Notes: a model not told the origin generated them from the letters alone. A stretch of DNA of 64,000 bases from Shewanella atlantica (GCF_003966265.1 NZ_RXNV01000003.1:310001-374000), one strand, 5' to 3'. Counted from the first letter of the stretch, positions 35,099-45,625 are shown. A program made the numbers and translations.

Positions 35099-35936
35099 CT
35101 AGGCCAAAGTTGAGATAGACCATCTCTGGATCGTTGGCATCCACCATTTTGAAATGAATGCAGTTATCATCCCATCTCCAGATTTGGGTCTTCACTGTGC
35201 TGCCCGGATACAATGATTTAGTGAGACGTGTCTTAAAACGCGTCAGACGTTCGGGTTCACCGGGAAACATGGCCTGAATAATGTGGCGACAGGCAACACC
35301 GGCCGTGCTCACCCCATGTAGGTTCGGCTTAGGGTGGCCAAACTCCTGAGCGTACTCCCAGTCCACATGCTGGGGGTGGTCGTCGCCGGAAAGTCGGTAT
35401 ATCAAAGCTTGGTTCAACGGGATAGCTTGTTCAATTTCATAATCAGGTGCCCGCTCCGGCATCTCTACGATATCTCTTGGAGCCTTGGGTCCACCGAAGC
35501 CGCCGTCAAACAGGGCGCAATCCCAGCTCTCATTGGTAAAGAGTTTAGTGCCGGCTTCATCGAAAGTTTCGCCTATATGTTGGGCCAGGCAGCCACGGCC
35601 TTCACCGCGGTCGAACAGCCCCTTGAGTAATACCTTAGTGCTTAACCTGCCGGGACAGATGGGTAATGGCTGGTGAATATGGAGATCGAAGCCCCAATGC
35701 AGCGAGCCGCCCCACTGGAAGCCGTAATCAATGGTCTTGGTCACCTCGGCATCGACAATCTGTATTGCCGCAAACATAGGCAATACTTTTAAATTCTTTT
35801 CATATACATAATCTAAATCTGTTTTTCCATCACTCCCTGCACCGCAGCCCAGTGCAAACAGCATGACATCCCTTTCGGTATATTCATTAATGAACGGACC
35901 ATAGGTCTGTCCCTGCATTTCTAGCTTTAACGACAT
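35085..35936 (-). CDS. MaoC-family double hot-dog enoyl-CoA hydratase, inserted in the cai operon
   Basis: A 283-residue protein of the hydratase-2 type. The N-terminal half is a decorated hot-dog fold. The C-terminal half carries the signature YRLSGDDHPQHVDWEYA at ~181-197, close to the R-hydratase consensus (Y-x-L-S-G-D-x-N-P-x-H) but with His in place of the Asn. GVSTAGVACRHIIQA completes the domain. R-specific 2-enoyl-CoA hydratases add water to trans-enoyl-CoAs. It lies between caiD and caiE with its own AAGGAG site. It could act on crotonobetainyl-CoA beside CaiD, or on another betaine-like or short acyl-CoA. E. coli lacks this gene in the operon. Confidence 0.85.
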   Translation of the reverse strand: MSLKLEMQGQTYGPFINEYTERDVMLFALGCGAGSDGKTDLDYVYEKNLKVLPMFAAIQIVDAEVTKTIDYGFQWGGSLHWGFDLHIHQPLPICPGRLSTKVLLKGLFDRGEGRGCLAQHIGETFDEAGTKLFTNESWDCALFDGGFGGPKAPRDIVEMPERAPDYEIEQAIPLNQALIYRLSGDDHPQHVDWEYAQEFGHPKPNLHGVSTAGVACRHIIQAMFPGEPERLTRFKTRLTKSLYPGSTVKTQIWRWDDNCIHFKMVDANDPEMVYLNFGLAEWK

Positions 35937-36083
35937 TTGAAACTCCTTTTATCTACCAAGACTAACAGCTGATATTTGAAGATCGGTCCCTTCAGAGGCT
36001 CTCCGAGCACACAAGGTATGGGTACAACAAGTTGACGCTCAGCCCGACGGGCTATAATGACTTTTAATGCATTTGGTATAGCC

Positions 36084-36109
36084 GTGGGACCGGGAGCACC
36101 AGGTCCCAC
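36084..36109. other. Intercistronic hairpin between caiD and the maoC-like gene
   Basis: GTGGGACC-gggagcacca-GGTCCCAC: an 8-bp perfect GC-rich stem in the 201-bp gap, without a T tract. Probably an mRNA structure separating the operon's segments. Confidence 0.55.
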
Positions 36110-36137
36110 AGCGTATTAAAGGCGGTTAATCGATAGA

Positions 36138-36923
36138 TTATCTGCCTTTCCAAACAGGATCGCGTTTCTCAGAAAATGCTAAAGGTCCCTCTAGCGCGTC
36201 TTCAGAACGTAATACCGATGGATAGTTCTTCAATGTTCCGGTGCGGATATGGCGATATCCCTCTTCGACCGATAATTCACTGGTTTCACGATAGATCTCT
36301 TTAATCGCGGCAATGGCTAAAGGCGCACCTTGTGCAATCTCTTGTGCCAACTCACGTGCGCTCTCCATCAGTTTGTCACTTTCAACCACACGGTTAACGA
36401 CGCCCCAACGTAGTGCTTCTTCGGCGCCCATACCACGGCCGGTCATCATCAACTCATTGACTATGGCAGGTGGCAGTAACTTAGGCAGACGCAACATTCC
36501 GCCGCTGTCCGGCACAATACCCAGCTTGGCTTCAGGTAGAGCAAAACTGGCATTTTCGCTACAAACGATCATGTCTGCGGCAAGCGCAAGTTCAAAGCCA
36601 CCACCAAACGCATAACCGTTAACGGCTGCGATTACTGGCTTATCCAGATCGAAGATCTCTGTCAGTCCGGCAAAACCGCCAGGACCAAAATCAGCATCAG
36701 GAGCTTCACCTTCGGCAGCGGCCTTCAGATCCCAACCAGCTGAGAAGAAACGCGCACCTGCACCTGTAATAATCGCGACACGTAGTTCAGGATCTTCACG
36801 AAATGCCAGAAACACCTCGCCCATCTCAAAACTTGTTTTTGCATCTATGGCATTGGCCTTGGGTCTGTCCAGGGTAATTTCTAAAATGCTGCCATTTCGG
36901 GTGACGTGTAATGATTCGCTCAT
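36138..36923 (-). CDS. caiD: Crotonobetainyl-CoA hydratase (carnitinyl-CoA dehydratase) CaiD
   Basis: A 261-residue crotonase. From the start at 36923 (GGAG site before ATG) the length matches E. coli CaiD exactly and much of the sequence matches from memory: [63 protein letters not shown]. The oxyanion-hole glycines are present and acidic catalytic positions fall in [12 protein letters not shown]. It interconverts L-carnitinyl-CoA and crotonobetainyl-CoA. A 13-codon N-terminal extension (starting 36962) is rejected as it lacks a ribosome site. Confidence 0.96.
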   Translation of the reverse strand: MSESLHVTRNGSILEITLDRPKANAIDAKTSFEMGEVFLAFREDPELRVAIITGAGARFFSAGWDLKAAAEGEAPDADFGPGGFAGLTEIFDLDKPVIAAVNGYAFGGGFELALAADMIVCSENASFALPEAKLGIVPDSGGMLRLPKLLPPAIVNELMMTGRGMGAEEALRWGVVNRVVESDKLMESARELAQEIAQGAPLAIAAIKEIYRETSELSVEEGYRHIRTGTLKNYPSVLRSEDALEGPLAFSEKRDPVWKGR

Positions 36924-37008
36924 GCTAATACTCCGTTTGGAGTCATCCCTGATGACTCTCATTAAAAGATTAATTCACTAAATTTAATTCACTCAATACA
37001 ACTTAAAG

Positions 37009-38562
37009 TCACGCAAGAAGTTTTTTATCTACTTTGCAAGTACAAGTTCTTGGGAATGACTCTCTTATTTCTACGAAAGATGGAACTTTAAACTTCGCCA
37101 TATTTTCAGCACAGTAGTCGAGTATTTCACCGATACTCAGGGATAGGCCATCGTTAAATATAACGAAGGCTTTAACCGCTTCATCACGAATATGATCAGG
37201 CACACCGATAACCGCAGCATCTAAAATATAGGGATGAGACATCAGTGCCTTTTCAATTTCACTGCTTGATATGTTCTCTCCGGAGCGTTTAATCATATTT
37301 GTCTTTCTATCGACAAAATAAAATAAGCCCCTCTCATCGACATACCCTTTATCACCGGTAAAGAGCCAGCCGTCGGCAGTCAACACTTCAGCTGTCGCTT
37401 CCGGGTCTTTATAGTACCCCTTGAGGATGGTTCTTCCGGGAACCCCTTTGACTCGCAGATCACCTACAACATTCGGCGCAACTTCATCGCCGTTTTCATC
37501 GGTGATCTTGGCTTCATAAGAGAGCCCGGGCCTGCCGATAGACGGCCAGTGACGTTCTTCACCGGGCGTATCGCCAATCAGGCCGACTAAGGTCTCGGTC
37601 ATGCCATAGGAGTTAAACAGCTCAACATTGAATCGCGTTTCAAAATCTAACTTCTCCTGATCTGAAATATGCATAAAAAACAACATATCGCGCAGACAAT
37701 GATCACGCTCACCGGGCATTTCGGGCTGTAACATCAGAGTCCGGACTATCATCGGCATGCTGTGGGTGATAGTGGCCCTGTAATCACAAACCTGCTTCCA
37801 GAATTTACGCGCGCTGTACTTCTCAAGCATGACCAGACGAGCACCAACGGTGAACGCTGCCATGGCGGCATTACACTGAAAATCAATGTGAAAGCTTGGC
37901 ATCATAGTCAGATAGGTGTCATCGGCTCTCAAGTTGGTTTGCCAGGCTGTGTAATAACCTGCGAACAGAAGATTACAGTGGGTGATCTCCACGCCCTTGG
38001 GTCTGGAAGTGGTGCCTGAAGTACATAATATTTCAACAACATCATCACTGCTCAGCGGCACAATCTTATCTAACTGAGTAGATTGTTGACTCAAAAGCAT
38101 ATCGAAGTTAATGGCACCCGATAACTCTGAATTTACCGTCCTGGTAACTAAGATATTATCGACCGAGTTATCATCATCCTGCTCTATCTGTTTATAGATA
38201 GGCAGAAACTCCTCTTCAATAACCGCAGCTTTTACATCACACTTATTGATGATGTATTTACACTCCCCATATACATATTGCGTATTAAGAGGAACGATAA
38301 CTGCGCCTATTTTTGCTAATCCAAACCAACAGAATATAAATTGAGGGCTGTTATATAACTGTACAGCTACTTTATCCCCCTTATTAATACCTAATTGAAG
38401 GAACAGATTAGCAGCCTTATTAATTTCGCCATTAAGTGCACTATAAGTTAACTCTCGGACATCGCCAGCAGCATCCTCAAAAACTAACGCTGTGTTATCA
38501 CTATATTTACGAGCACGCTCTTCCCACATGCATCTGATTGTTTTGCTACCAACGATATCCAT
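37009..38562 (-). CDS. caiC: Carnitine/crotonobetaine-CoA ligase CaiC
   Basis: A 517-residue ANL-superfamily acyl-CoA synthetase from the start at 38562 (MDIVGSKTIRCMW, equal in length to E. coli CaiC). It shows the P-loop-like motif TSGTTSRPKGVEITH (~160), NSYGMTETLVG (~315), GWLFTGDKGY and the hinge/Lys region near the C terminus. It activates carnitine, crotonobetaine or gamma-butyrobetaine to CoA thioesters using ATP, to prime CaiB. Its ATG is 10 bp after the caiB stop, and a longer frame overlapping caiB is rejected. Confidence 0.95.
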   Translation of the reverse strand: MDIVGSKTIRCMWEERARKYSDNTALVFEDAAGDVRELTYSALNGEINKAANLFLQLGINKGDKVAVQLYNSPQFIFCWFGLAKIGAVIVPLNTQYVYGECKYIINKCDVKAAVIEEEFLPIYKQIEQDDDNSVDNILVTRTVNSELSGAINFDMLLSQQSTQLDKIVPLSSDDVVEILCTSGTTSRPKGVEITHCNLLFAGYYTAWQTNLRADDTYLTMMPSFHIDFQCNAAMAAFTVGARLVMLEKYSARKFWKQVCDYRATITHSMPMIVRTLMLQPEMPGERDHCLRDMLFFMHISDQEKLDFETRFNVELFNSYGMTETLVGLIGDTPGEERHWPSIGRPGLSYEAKITDENGDEVAPNVVGDLRVKGVPGRTILKGYYKDPEATAEVLTADGWLFTGDKGYVDERGLFYFVDRKTNMIKRSGENISSSEIEKALMSHPYILDAAVIGVPDHIRDEAVKAFVIFNDGLSLSIGEILDYCAENMAKFKVPSFVEIRESFPRTCTCKVDKKLLA

Positions 38563-38572
38563 TCTCAATGCC

Positions 38573-39799
38573 TCACTTACTACCAGAGACTTTGGCCAAG
38601 CCTTTTTCACTTAAACTTTGGATCTCTTCTTGTGAATAACCGATGTCACTCAGAATATCTGCGGTATCCATGCCGTGCTTTGGCATGCCACGCCAGATCT
38701 GACCCGGATTATTCTTGAACTTAGGCATCACGTTAGGTCCCTTACAGGTGTTACCGTCTATGGTCTTCCACTGTGTGATTGACTCACGGGCAACATACTG
38801 TGGGTTAGACTCAAGCTCTGGAACCGTCAATACCTTAGCGCAGGCAACTTTCAGCTCAGCAAATCTCGCTAACACCTCTTCGATGGAACGAGTCGCCATA
38901 TAGGCATCCAGACTCTCTTCAACCTGCTCACCGAAAGGACACTCTACGCGGTGGATCAACTGAGTTCCTTCAGGGATCTCCTCGGTACCATAGAGGTGGG
39001 AGATATTCATATCCTTGAACATCTCTTCTATCTGCATCGCACCAACCAGCTCCATGACGATATAACCATCTTCACAGGTGTACAGACCACAACCGGCATA
39101 GTAAGGATCTTTACCTTTGGTCATACGCGGGCACATCTCGCCGCCATTGAAGTGATCCATCATGAAGTATTGACCCATACGCAACATCACTTCATACATG
39201 GCGATATCGATACTTTCACCGACACCGGTTTCGCGAACACGGTATAGGGCCGCTAAGGCTGAAGTTGTCGCCGTCATACCTGAGAAGTAATCAGCCGTAT
39301 ACGGGAAGGCCGGCATTGGCTGGTCCTTGTCTCCGTTCTGGATCAGGTAACCACTAAATGCCTGAGCGATTGTGTTGTAAGCAGGAAGATTGGTGTACTC
39401 ATCGGTGCCGTACTGTCCGAAACCAGAAAGGTGGGCAACAACCAGTTTCTTATTGCGCTCCCACAAAACTTCGTCTGTGATGCCGCGACGAGCGAAGGCT
39501 GGACCTTTACTCGCTTCGATGAAGATATCGGTAGTTTCCATCAGCTTAAGGAAAGCATCACGACCTTCATCTTTAAAGATGTTCAGAGACAAGGCATGTA
39601 GGTTACGACGAGACAGCTCTGGATAGTTAGGCTGTACACGTATGGTATCTGCATAAGCTACGTTCTCAATCCAGATAACTTCTGCGCCCCACTCGGCAAG
39701 CATCTGGGCAGCAAACGGCCCTGCGATCTCAATACCGGAAAATACAACACGAACCCCGGATAGCGGGCCGAATGTAGGAGTGGCTAATTTATTTGACAT
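38573..39799 (-). CDS. caiB: CaiB, gamma-butyrobetainyl-CoA:carnitine CoA-transferase
   Basis: A 408-residue class III CoA-transferase. The start at 39799 has an AGAAGGG ribosome site; an upstream 13-codon extension is rejected. The sequence matches E. coli CaiB closely ([44 protein letters not shown]), and the catalytic Asp is in PYTADYFSG, ~172. It transfers CoA from gamma-butyrobetainyl-CoA to carnitine or crotonobetaine. It is separated from caiA by 210 bp holding a hairpin. Confidence 0.96.
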   Translation of the reverse strand: MSNKLATPTFGPLSGVRVVFSGIEIAGPFAAQMLAEWGAEVIWIENVAYADTIRVQPNYPELSRRNLHALSLNIFKDEGRDAFLKLMETTDIFIEASKGPAFARRGITDEVLWERNKKLVVAHLSGFGQYGTDEYTNLPAYNTIAQAFSGYLIQNGDKDQPMPAFPYTADYFSGMTATTSALAALYRVRETGVGESIDIAMYEVMLRMGQYFMMDHFNGGEMCPRMTKGKDPYYAGCGLYTCEDGYIVMELVGAMQIEEMFKDMNISHLYGTEEIPEGTQLIHRVECPFGEQVEESLDAYMATRSIEEVLARFAELKVACAKVLTVPELESNPQYVARESITQWKTIDGNTCKGPNVMPKFKNNPGQIWRGMPKHGMDTADILSDIGYSQEEIQSLSEKGLAKVSGSK

Positions 39800-39958
39800 A
39801 ATACCCTTCTCTTTTATATTCAAACTAAGACTCTGCACGACGGTGTGTCGGCAATCTTTGATAAAGACTCAAACGGATTTGAAGATAAGGCGTACGGGCT
39901 CTTGAAAACGTGATGAAGACAGATGCGCGTTTTCAGGAACAGAGCAAGAATTTGAATT

Positions 39959-39981
39959 GCCTCCACATAAACTGTGGAGGC
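39959..39981. other. Intercistronic hairpin between caiA and caiB
   Basis: GCCTCCACA-taaac-TGTGGAGGC: a perfect 9-bp stem without a T tract. It may protect or process the mRNA downstream of caiTA. Confidence 0.6.
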
Positions 39982-40009
39982 CTTGCCGTACGGATTAACC
40001 CAGCATTAA

Positions 40010-41146
40010 TTATCTGTATTGCTTAAGTACAGAGCGACCAAGGGTCAGAATTTGCATCTCATCTGAACCGCCAGACACTCGGTCAACACGGATGTCACGC
40101 CACATGCGGCTGATACGATGCTCACCGGCGATGGCGTAGCCACCAAGAACCTGCATTGCAGAATCGATAACTTCGAAACCGGCATTAGCACAGAAGTATT
40201 TACACATTGCCGAGTCACCGGATGTCATAACGCCGTTATCACATTTCCAGGCTGCCTCATAAACCATGTTCTTCATGCTGTTAAGCTTGATAGCCATCTG
40301 AGCAAACTTATCCTGGATCAACTGGTAGCGACCGATAGTCTCACCGAACTGAACACGCTGGTTGGCATACTTAGCCGCATCTTCGAAGGCGCAGTAAGCC
40401 GCGCCATAGTTGGTCAGTGCAACTAAGAAGCGCTCAGAGTCGAACTCCTCCTTAACACGTAAGAAGCCGTTGCCCTCTTCACCGAACATGTCTGACTCTT
40501 CAAGCTCAAGTTCATCGAACTGTAGCTCACAGCAGCTGTCCATCTTCAGACCAAGCTTAGGTAACTTGCCTAACTTGATGCCTGGCTTAGACATATCGAC
40601 AAACCATTCGGTAAAGATTGGCTTCTCTGAGTCGGCGTCTTTAGCCATAACCACGATGTAAGGCGTACCCGCCGCACTTGTGATAAAACACTTGCTACCA
40701 GTAAGGTAAACTTTGCCGTTCTTTCTTTTGTAAGTAGTTAGCAAACTACCAACATCAGAACCTGCACTTGGCTCAGTAATGGCCGAGTTCCACATCTGCT
40801 TACCGGTACCACGTAGCTCCATGATCTTTTGGATCTGGTCCTGGTTACCGTGTCTTAATACCGTTGCAATTCCTGGTAACTGGTACAACACATAAGTCGG
40901 TGCACCTAAGCGGCCCAGCTCTTCCCAGATAGCAGTCAGTGTAACCATGCCTTCGTCGAATCCACCGTGCTCTTCAGGAAGTAACAGGCTGTCGATGCCC
41001 ATCTCGGCTAACTCTTTGACGAATCTTTCCGGATACTGGCTATTTTCGTCACACTCTGCGAAATAGTTTTCCCAGTTCTCCTTCTCCATCAAGTCACGAA
41101 TACCAGAAACAAATAACTCTTGTTCGTCGTTTAATTTAAAATCCAT
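40010..41146 (-). CDS. caiA: Crotonobetainyl-CoA reductase CaiA
   Basis: A 378-residue acyl-CoA dehydrogenase-fold flavoenzyme, nearly identical in layout to E. coli Cai[38 protein letters not shown] (FAD-binding signature), [11 protein letters not shown], and the C-terminal [20 protein letters not shown]. It reduces crotonobetainyl-CoA to gamma-butyrobetainyl-CoA, taking electrons from the Fix electron-transfer flavoproteins. The ATG is 58 bp after caiT. Confidence 0.96.
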   Translation of the reverse strand: MDFKLNDEQELFVSGIRDLMEKENWENYFAECDENSQYPERFVKELAEMGIDSLLLPEEHGGFDEGMVTLTAIWEELGRLGAPTYVLYQLPGIATVLRHGNQDQIQKIMELRGTGKQMWNSAITEPSAGSDVGSLLTTYKRKNGKVYLTGSKCFITSAAGTPYIVVMAKDADSEKPIFTEWFVDMSKPGIKLGKLPKLGLKMDSCCELQFDELELEESDMFGEEGNGFLRVKEEFDSERFLVALTNYGAAYCAFEDAAKYANQRVQFGETIGRYQLIQDKFAQMAIKLNSMKNMVYEAAWKCDNGVMTSGDSAMCKYFCANAGFEVIDSAMQVLGGYAIAGEHRISRMWRDIRVDRVSGGSDEMQILTLGRSVLKQYR

Positions 41147-41204
41147 CGTTTATTCCTATAAATTACTACTACTTGGTTCAAAGTCATGACCTGTCAGGCC
41201 AACA

Positions 41205-42749
41205 CTAAGAAGCCCATTTGTTTTTACGTGCATCTTTCAAGAAAGAGATAATCACTAAGATATTGACAATAATCAGCGGTGCACCACCGGCAATAATCGC
41301 CGTCTGCAGTGGCTTAAGTCCGCCCAGTGATAACAGCACGATACCGATAATACCTACGAGTACAGACCAACCAACACGGATCCAAACTGGTGGCTCGTTG
41401 TCGGCATCAGCGCCCTTACAGGTAGACATGGCCAAGGTGTAAGAACAGGCATTGATCAAGGTGACCGTTGCAAGGAAACACAGGATGAAGAAGCCCCACA
41501 TGGTAATGGTGCTCATTGGTAGTGCAGCCCAGGTCTCGATGATGGCACGTGGTGCACCATGGTCAGCGATAAGCTGTGGCATGTTGATGATATTTTCATT
41601 CATCAAGTTCATGGTGTTACTGCCAAGAATGGTCCAAAGGAACCAGGTAGAAGCAGTTAGACCCGCAACCATAGTCAGACAAAGCTCACGAACGGTACGA
41701 CCACGAGAGATCTTAGCCAGGAAGATACACATCTGGATACCGTACACAACCCACCACGCCCAGTAGAACACGGTCCAGTCTTGTGGCCAGCTGCCTTCAC
41801 CGATAGAGCTGGTGTAGAAGAGCATACGAGGCAGGTAATCAAACATCACACCGACTGACTCGGTGAAGTAGTTAACTGTAAAGCTGGTTGCGCCAATCAG
41901 GAACACCCAAACAAGCATGATGATACTTAGGTAGCTACGCAGGTCACTGGCAATCTTAATACCCTTGGTCAAACCGAAGGCTACACAGATAGCGTTGAAG
42001 ATAATCCATGAAGAGATGACGATAGTATCGACTTCAATGGTACGTGGAATACCGAACAGCCATTGGATACACTCAGTAACCAAAGGTGTCGCCAAACCAA
42101 GACTGGTACCCATAGCAAGGATCAAGGCAACCACATAGACATTATCGATAAACGTACCGAGAATACCTTTGTGATGTTTACCTAAAACTGGCTCTAATGT
42201 GCCACTGGGACGAACCACATCCATCTTCTTAACGAACAGGAAGTAACCCAAAGCAACAGTGAAGAAGCCATAACCCATCCAAGGCAGAGGGCCCCAGTGG
42301 AAGAGACTATACGCGACACCAAGCTCTTTCGCCTGAACCGAGAGGGACTCGAGCTGGAAAGGTGGATAGGTCACATAGTAATAGACCTCTAACGATCCCC
42401 AGTACAGTACGGCAGCCGAAGTACAAGATGCGAACATCAGGAAGATCCAACTTCCGGTACTGAACTCGGGCTTCTCCTGGCCTAAGCGGTTATTAGCGTA
42501 AGGTCCCCAGACCAACCAGGCCCAACCCGCAGCCATAAATATCATGTACCACTCAAATGCCCATCCCCAAGAGTGAGTCAAGTAGTGAAAGACATCCTTA
42601 ATAACAATATTAGCCGCATCCAAATCTCTTACAGTCAAGTAAGAGAGCAAAATGACGATAAGCAATGAAGGAAAAAAGATTTTAGGTTCAATAGTAACCT
42701 TCTTCTTTTTTCCTGCAGTGAGGTCCACATCCATAGTTTTTTCATTCAT
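41205..42749 (-). CDS. caiT: L-carnitine/gamma-butyrobetaine antiporter CaiT (BCCT family)
   Basis: A 514-residue, 12-TM inner-membrane protein, a little longer at the N terminus than E. coli CaiT. The substrate box [13 protein letters not shown] (~328-340) has the Trp/Trp/Tyr cage and the Met that replaces the sodium site, which identifies it as the sodium-independent CaiT type. A second aromatic region, [10 protein letters not shown], is also conserved. It exchanges incoming carnitine for outgoing gamma-butyrobetaine. It is the first gene of the operon, with AGGGAGATG just ahead of the start, and diverges from fixA across 1.1 kb. Confidence 0.96.
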   Translation of the reverse strand: MNEKTMDVDLTAGKKKKVTIEPKIFFPSLLIVILLSYLTVRDLDAANIVIKDVFHYLTHSWGWAFEWYMIFMAAGWAWLVWGPYANNRLGQEKPEFSTGSWIFLMFASCTSAAVLYWGSLEVYYYVTYPPFQLESLSVQAKELGVAYSLFHWGPLPWMGYGFFTVALGYFLFVKKMDVVRPSGTLEPVLGKHHKGILGTFIDNVYVVALILAMGTSLGLATPLVTECIQWLFGIPRTIEVDTIVISSWIIFNAICVAFGLTKGIKIASDLRSYLSIIMLVWVFLIGATSFTVNYFTESVGVMFDYLPRMLFYTSSIGEGSWPQDWTVFYWAWWVVYGIQMCIFLAKISRGRTVRELCLTMVAGLTASTWFLWTILGSNTMNLMNENIINMPQLIADHGAPRAIIETWAALPMSTITMWGFFILCFLATVTLINACSYTLAMSTCKGADADNEPPVWIRVGWSVLVGIIGIVLLSLGGLKPLQTAIIAGGAPLIIVNILVIISFLKDARKNKWAS

Positions 42750-43037
42750 CTTAATACATCTCCCTCTTTATTTTAGGAGGATAATAGTTAAGGCTTCGAA
42801 GTTCTTTCAATCTGTGTATTTATCAAATCCATCAATTAGCTCATAGCAATTCAGATAATAATTCTGACAGTAAAGGCTAACAATTAAGAGTAGTTAAAAA
42901 CGCAAATCAAAATAACCTAACACACCTTTTTCATTTTCTTATCAACAGACAATAACCAACAATTAAATAGAGATAATTTATTAATTAATATTCATTGGTT
43001 GACGGCAGAATAATGCATTCCCTGACATTCTTATTCA

Positions 43038-43051
43038 GTGATCGTTATCAC
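43038..43051. promoter_or_regulatory. Candidate CRP-binding palindrome upstream of caiT
   Basis: GTGA-TCGTTA-TCAC, matching the core of the CRP consensus (TGTGA-N6-TCACA) with only the outer bases differing. It is about 290 bp upstream of the caiT start. The cai promoter of E. coli is CRP and FNR dependent, so the position is plausible. Confidence 0.5.
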
Positions 43052-43059
43052 GTTCATTT

Positions 43060-43325
43060 GAAATAGAAAAAAAACAAAAAAAACCACTTAAAAAATAGTG
43101 TTATTCCTATCACAAAACAGGGGATAAAGATGAGGTTGAAAGAGGTAAAAGCAAGGCAGTGAAAAATCAGTGAACCAGTATAAACCTGAAACAAAACCCA
43201 AACAAAAGCAATCGCAACAAGCTGATTTAAAAAGACAAAAATAAACAAGCAGAACCAAAGTAAAGATACAAAACTATGACGTAAAAGTAAAAAAACGGGA
43301 CTGAAAACAGTATGCCAAATAGTAT
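43060..43325. other. A-rich, T-poor tract in the cai/fix divergent region
   Basis: The plus strand has long A runs and few T across this stretch, with several A tracts that may bend DNA. A 112-codon minus-strand frame here (43054-43392) translates into a Phe/Leu-rich hydrophobic sequence simply because of that composition and is not called. Confidence 0.45.
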
Positions 43326-43327
43326 TT

Positions 43328-43590
43328 CTAATAGTGATATTAGTATTGCTAAAACCCCGTATTAGTAGAGCTAACATTAATATTAGAGTCACTAAAAATC
43401 AATGTAAAAACCAGTTAAAACCGACACTATTAGCAGAGCTAATATTATTATTACAACAACTAAAACCCCTTGTATTTAAAGAGCTAAACAACATACCCAA
43501 AGAGCTCTATTAGAACGGCTAATATTAACGTTAGAAACACTAACAGCAAACACTTAATAAGTGTGACCCGTCTAACATTAGCGCTGATAA
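43328..43590. promoter_or_regulatory. Operator-like array of TTAG-N5-CTAA between caiT and fixA
   Basis: The 13-bp element TTAG-N5-CTAA is exact at 43340, 43362, 43383, 43430, 43510 and 43531, and degenerate at 43451, 43475 and 43578 (start positions). An inverted repeat CTAATA-gtga-TATTAG (43328-43343) begins the array. Three larger blocks, beginning at 43360, 43428 and 43508, each contain two elements 21 bp apart (two helical turns). The element satisfies the T-N11-A rule for LysR regulators. It lies ~275-540 bp upstream of fixA and ~580-840 bp upstream of caiT. The protein that binds it is not known. Confidence 0.7.
43562..43577 (+). promoter_or_regulatory. Possible second CRP-like site within the array
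   Basis: TGTGA-cccgtc-TAACA has one mismatch in the right half of the CRP consensus. It overlaps the end of the operator-like array. Weak on its own. Confidence 0.25.
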
Positions 43591-43865
43591 TTCTAGTCAT
43601 ATAATTGCACCACTTACTAAATCAACATGCAGCAATAAAACAATATACTTTTAAACTAAGTACTAGATACATATTGATGTCGCTATATATGATTTATTTG
43701 CAATACCGATAGATTAACGTTGTTGATACGCCGGATTGGCAACAAACAATAAGCATACAGCGGTTTGACCGTCAAAACGTTATCAGAAGTTATATAAGTA
43801 AAACCATAAATAATATATGCCATACATCAAATTTAGAAGTATGTAATATCTAAACTGGAGAAATA

Positions 43866-44639
43866 ATGAAAATTATTACGTGTTACAAATTAGTTCCTGA
43901 AGAGCAAGATATCGCAGTGAAAGCTGACGGTGTTCTGGACACAAGCAAAGCAGCGCCAAAGATCAACCAATTTGATCTCAATGCGGTAGAAGCTGCTGTA
44001 GAGATCAAATCATTGGTTGATGAATGCAAGATCACCGCTCTGAGTGTAGGTGGCAAGGCCCTGGATAATCCTAAAGCCCGTAAAGATATCCTCTCTCGCG
44101 GTCCCGACGACCTTACAGTGGTGGTTGACGAAAAATTTGAACAGACTCTACCTCATCAAACGGCTCGCGTTCTTGCAGCCGCCGCACAGAAAACCGGTTT
44201 CGACCTGATTGTCTGTGGTGATGGTTCTGGTGACCTATATGCACAGCAAGTTGGTATGCAGCTTGGTGAACTACTGGCAGTTGCCACTATCAACGCCGTC
44301 AGCAAAATCGTTTCTGCCGAAGCAGGCAAGGTTACCGTTGAAAGATCCTTGGACGATGAAGTTGAAGTTCTGGAGATCACGCTTCCTGCCGTTATTTCAG
44401 TTTCAGCCGACATCAACGAGCCATCGATTCCATCGATGAAGACAATTTTAGCCGCAGGTAAAAAGCCGGTAACTAAACTTGCAGCCGAAGAGATCGACCT
44501 AGCCGAAATTCCGGCTCTTGTTGAATCAGTTTCTGTACTGGCTCCAAAGCAGGCTGAACGTAAGCAGATCATTATTGACGGCGATGATGAAGACCAAGTC
44601 GCAGAATTTGCAGAACACCTGCGCAAAGCACTTAAGTAA
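43866..44639 (+). CDS. fixA: FixA, electron transfer flavoprotein beta-like subunit
   Basis: A 257-residue ETF beta-type subunit: [22 protein letters not shown] at the start and [36 protein letters not shown] later. With FixB it forms a flavin-containing electron carrier that, together with FixC and FixX, delivers electrons to CaiA. The start has a GGAG site. First gene of the divergent fix operon; almost the same size as E. coli FixA. Confidence 0.95.
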   Translation: MKIITCYKLVPEEQDIAVKADGVLDTSKAAPKINQFDLNAVEAAVEIKSLVDECKITALSVGGKALDNPKARKDILSRGPDDLTVVVDEKFEQTLPHQTARVLAAAAQKTGFDLIVCGDGSGDLYAQQVGMQLGELLAVATINAVSKIVSAEAGKVTVERSLDDEVEVLEITLPAVISVSADINEPSIPSMKTILAAGKKPVTKLAAEEIDLAEIPALVESVSVLAPKQAERKQIIIDGDDEDQVAEFAEHLRKALK

Positions 44640-44647
44640 GGGGAAAA

Positions 44648-45592
44648 ATGATGAGCAAACTGTCTAATGTATGGGTATTTAGTGATATCGCTTCCCGTTT
44701 ACCTGAAGTTATCGCCGGTGGTGTTGAACTAGGCGAAAAAGTGTCGGCTTTCGTGATTGGTTCTGAAGATGAGATAGCGAAAGCATACTCATTGGGTGCA
44801 ACCCATGTGTATTACCTGGGCGAGAAAGATACCAGCAAGATTATTGAAGATTATGCCGAGACTATGGCTCACGCCATCTCAAATGGCGACACAAATACCT
44901 TGATGCTGCTTGGTGCTACCAAGCGCGGTAAAGCACTGGCTGCAAAATTGGGTGTACAACTTAATGCCGGTGTTATCAACGACGCCTCTGAAGTCACTGT
45001 AGCTGATGGCGTAACAGCCAAGCACATGGTCTACGGCGGCCTGGCTATCGGTGAAGAGAAAATCGTATCGCCAGTAGCTATCGTCACTATCGGCAATGGC
45101 GTGTTCGAAGCTGGCGAAGCCGACAGCTCAAAAACCGGTGAAGCGGTTTCTGTATCATTTATCGAACCTAAAGCGGCTATCAAGTGTATCGAGCGCCGTG
45201 CTAAGCAAGGTGAAAGCGTCGACTTAGGTAAGGCGAAACGCGTTATCGCTATTGGTAGCGGTATCGGCAAGCAGGAAAATCTGCAGATGGCAGCGGATCT
45301 CGGTGCAGCACTTGACGCAGAGCTTGGTTGTTCTCGTCCAATTGCCGAAACAGAAAAATGGATGGAGCGCGAGCGTTACATCGGTGTATCAGGTGTCATG
45401 CTTAAACCTGAACTTTACCTGGCTCTGGGTATTTCCGGACAGATCCAGCATATGGTTGGCGCATTAGGTTCACAAACTATTCTTGCGGTAAACAAAGATA
45501 AGAATGCACCAATCTTCCAATATGCTGACTACGGCATTGTTGGTGACCTGAATAAGGTTGTACCGGCACTGATCAGCGCCTTTAAAGGTTAA
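44648..45592 (+). CDS. fixB: FixB, electron transfer flavoprotein alpha-like subunit
   Basis: A 314-residue ETF alpha subunit. The C-terminal domain carries the FAD-binding pattern KRVIAIGSGIGKQENLQMAADLGAALDAELGCSRPIAE, ...YIGVSGVMLKPELYLALGISGQIQHMVG and ADYGIVGDLNKVVPAL. The start (MMSKLSN or MSKLSN) lies 8 bp after fixA with GGGGAAAA. Partner of FixA. Confidence 0.95.
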   Translation: MMSKLSNVWVFSDIASRLPEVIAGGVELGEKVSAFVIGSEDEIAKAYSLGATHVYYLGEKDTSKIIEDYAETMAHAISNGDTNTLMLLGATKRGKALAAKLGVQLNAGVINDASEVTVADGVTAKHMVYGGLAIGEEKIVSPVAIVTIGNGVFEAGEADSSKTGEAVSVSFIEPKAAIKCIERRAKQGESVDLGKAKRVIAIGSGIGKQENLQMAADLGAALDAELGCSRPIAETEKWMERERYIGVSGVMLKPELYLALGISGQIQHMVGALGSQTILAVNKDKNAPIFQYADYGIVGDLNKVVPALISAFKG

Positions 45593-45625
45593 TTGAAGAT
45601 CGGGTCGTATTAATCTCCCGACGTA

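Noticed and set aside
36923..36962. 13-codon N-terminal extension of CaiD
   Set aside because: The shorter form begins MSESLH like E. coli CaiD and has a GGAG site.
38562..38610. 16-codon N-terminal extension of CaiC overlapping caiB
   Set aside because: The shorter start gives the exact family length and a 10-bp intergenic gap; the extension overlaps caiB and lacks a ribosome site.
43054..43392. A 112-codon minus-strand frame, Phe/Leu-rich and hydrophobic, in the cai/fix gap
   Set aside because: It arises from an A-rich tract (complement T-rich gives Phe/Leu), has no ribosome-binding site and overlaps the palindrome array; no membrane-protein family is recognisable.
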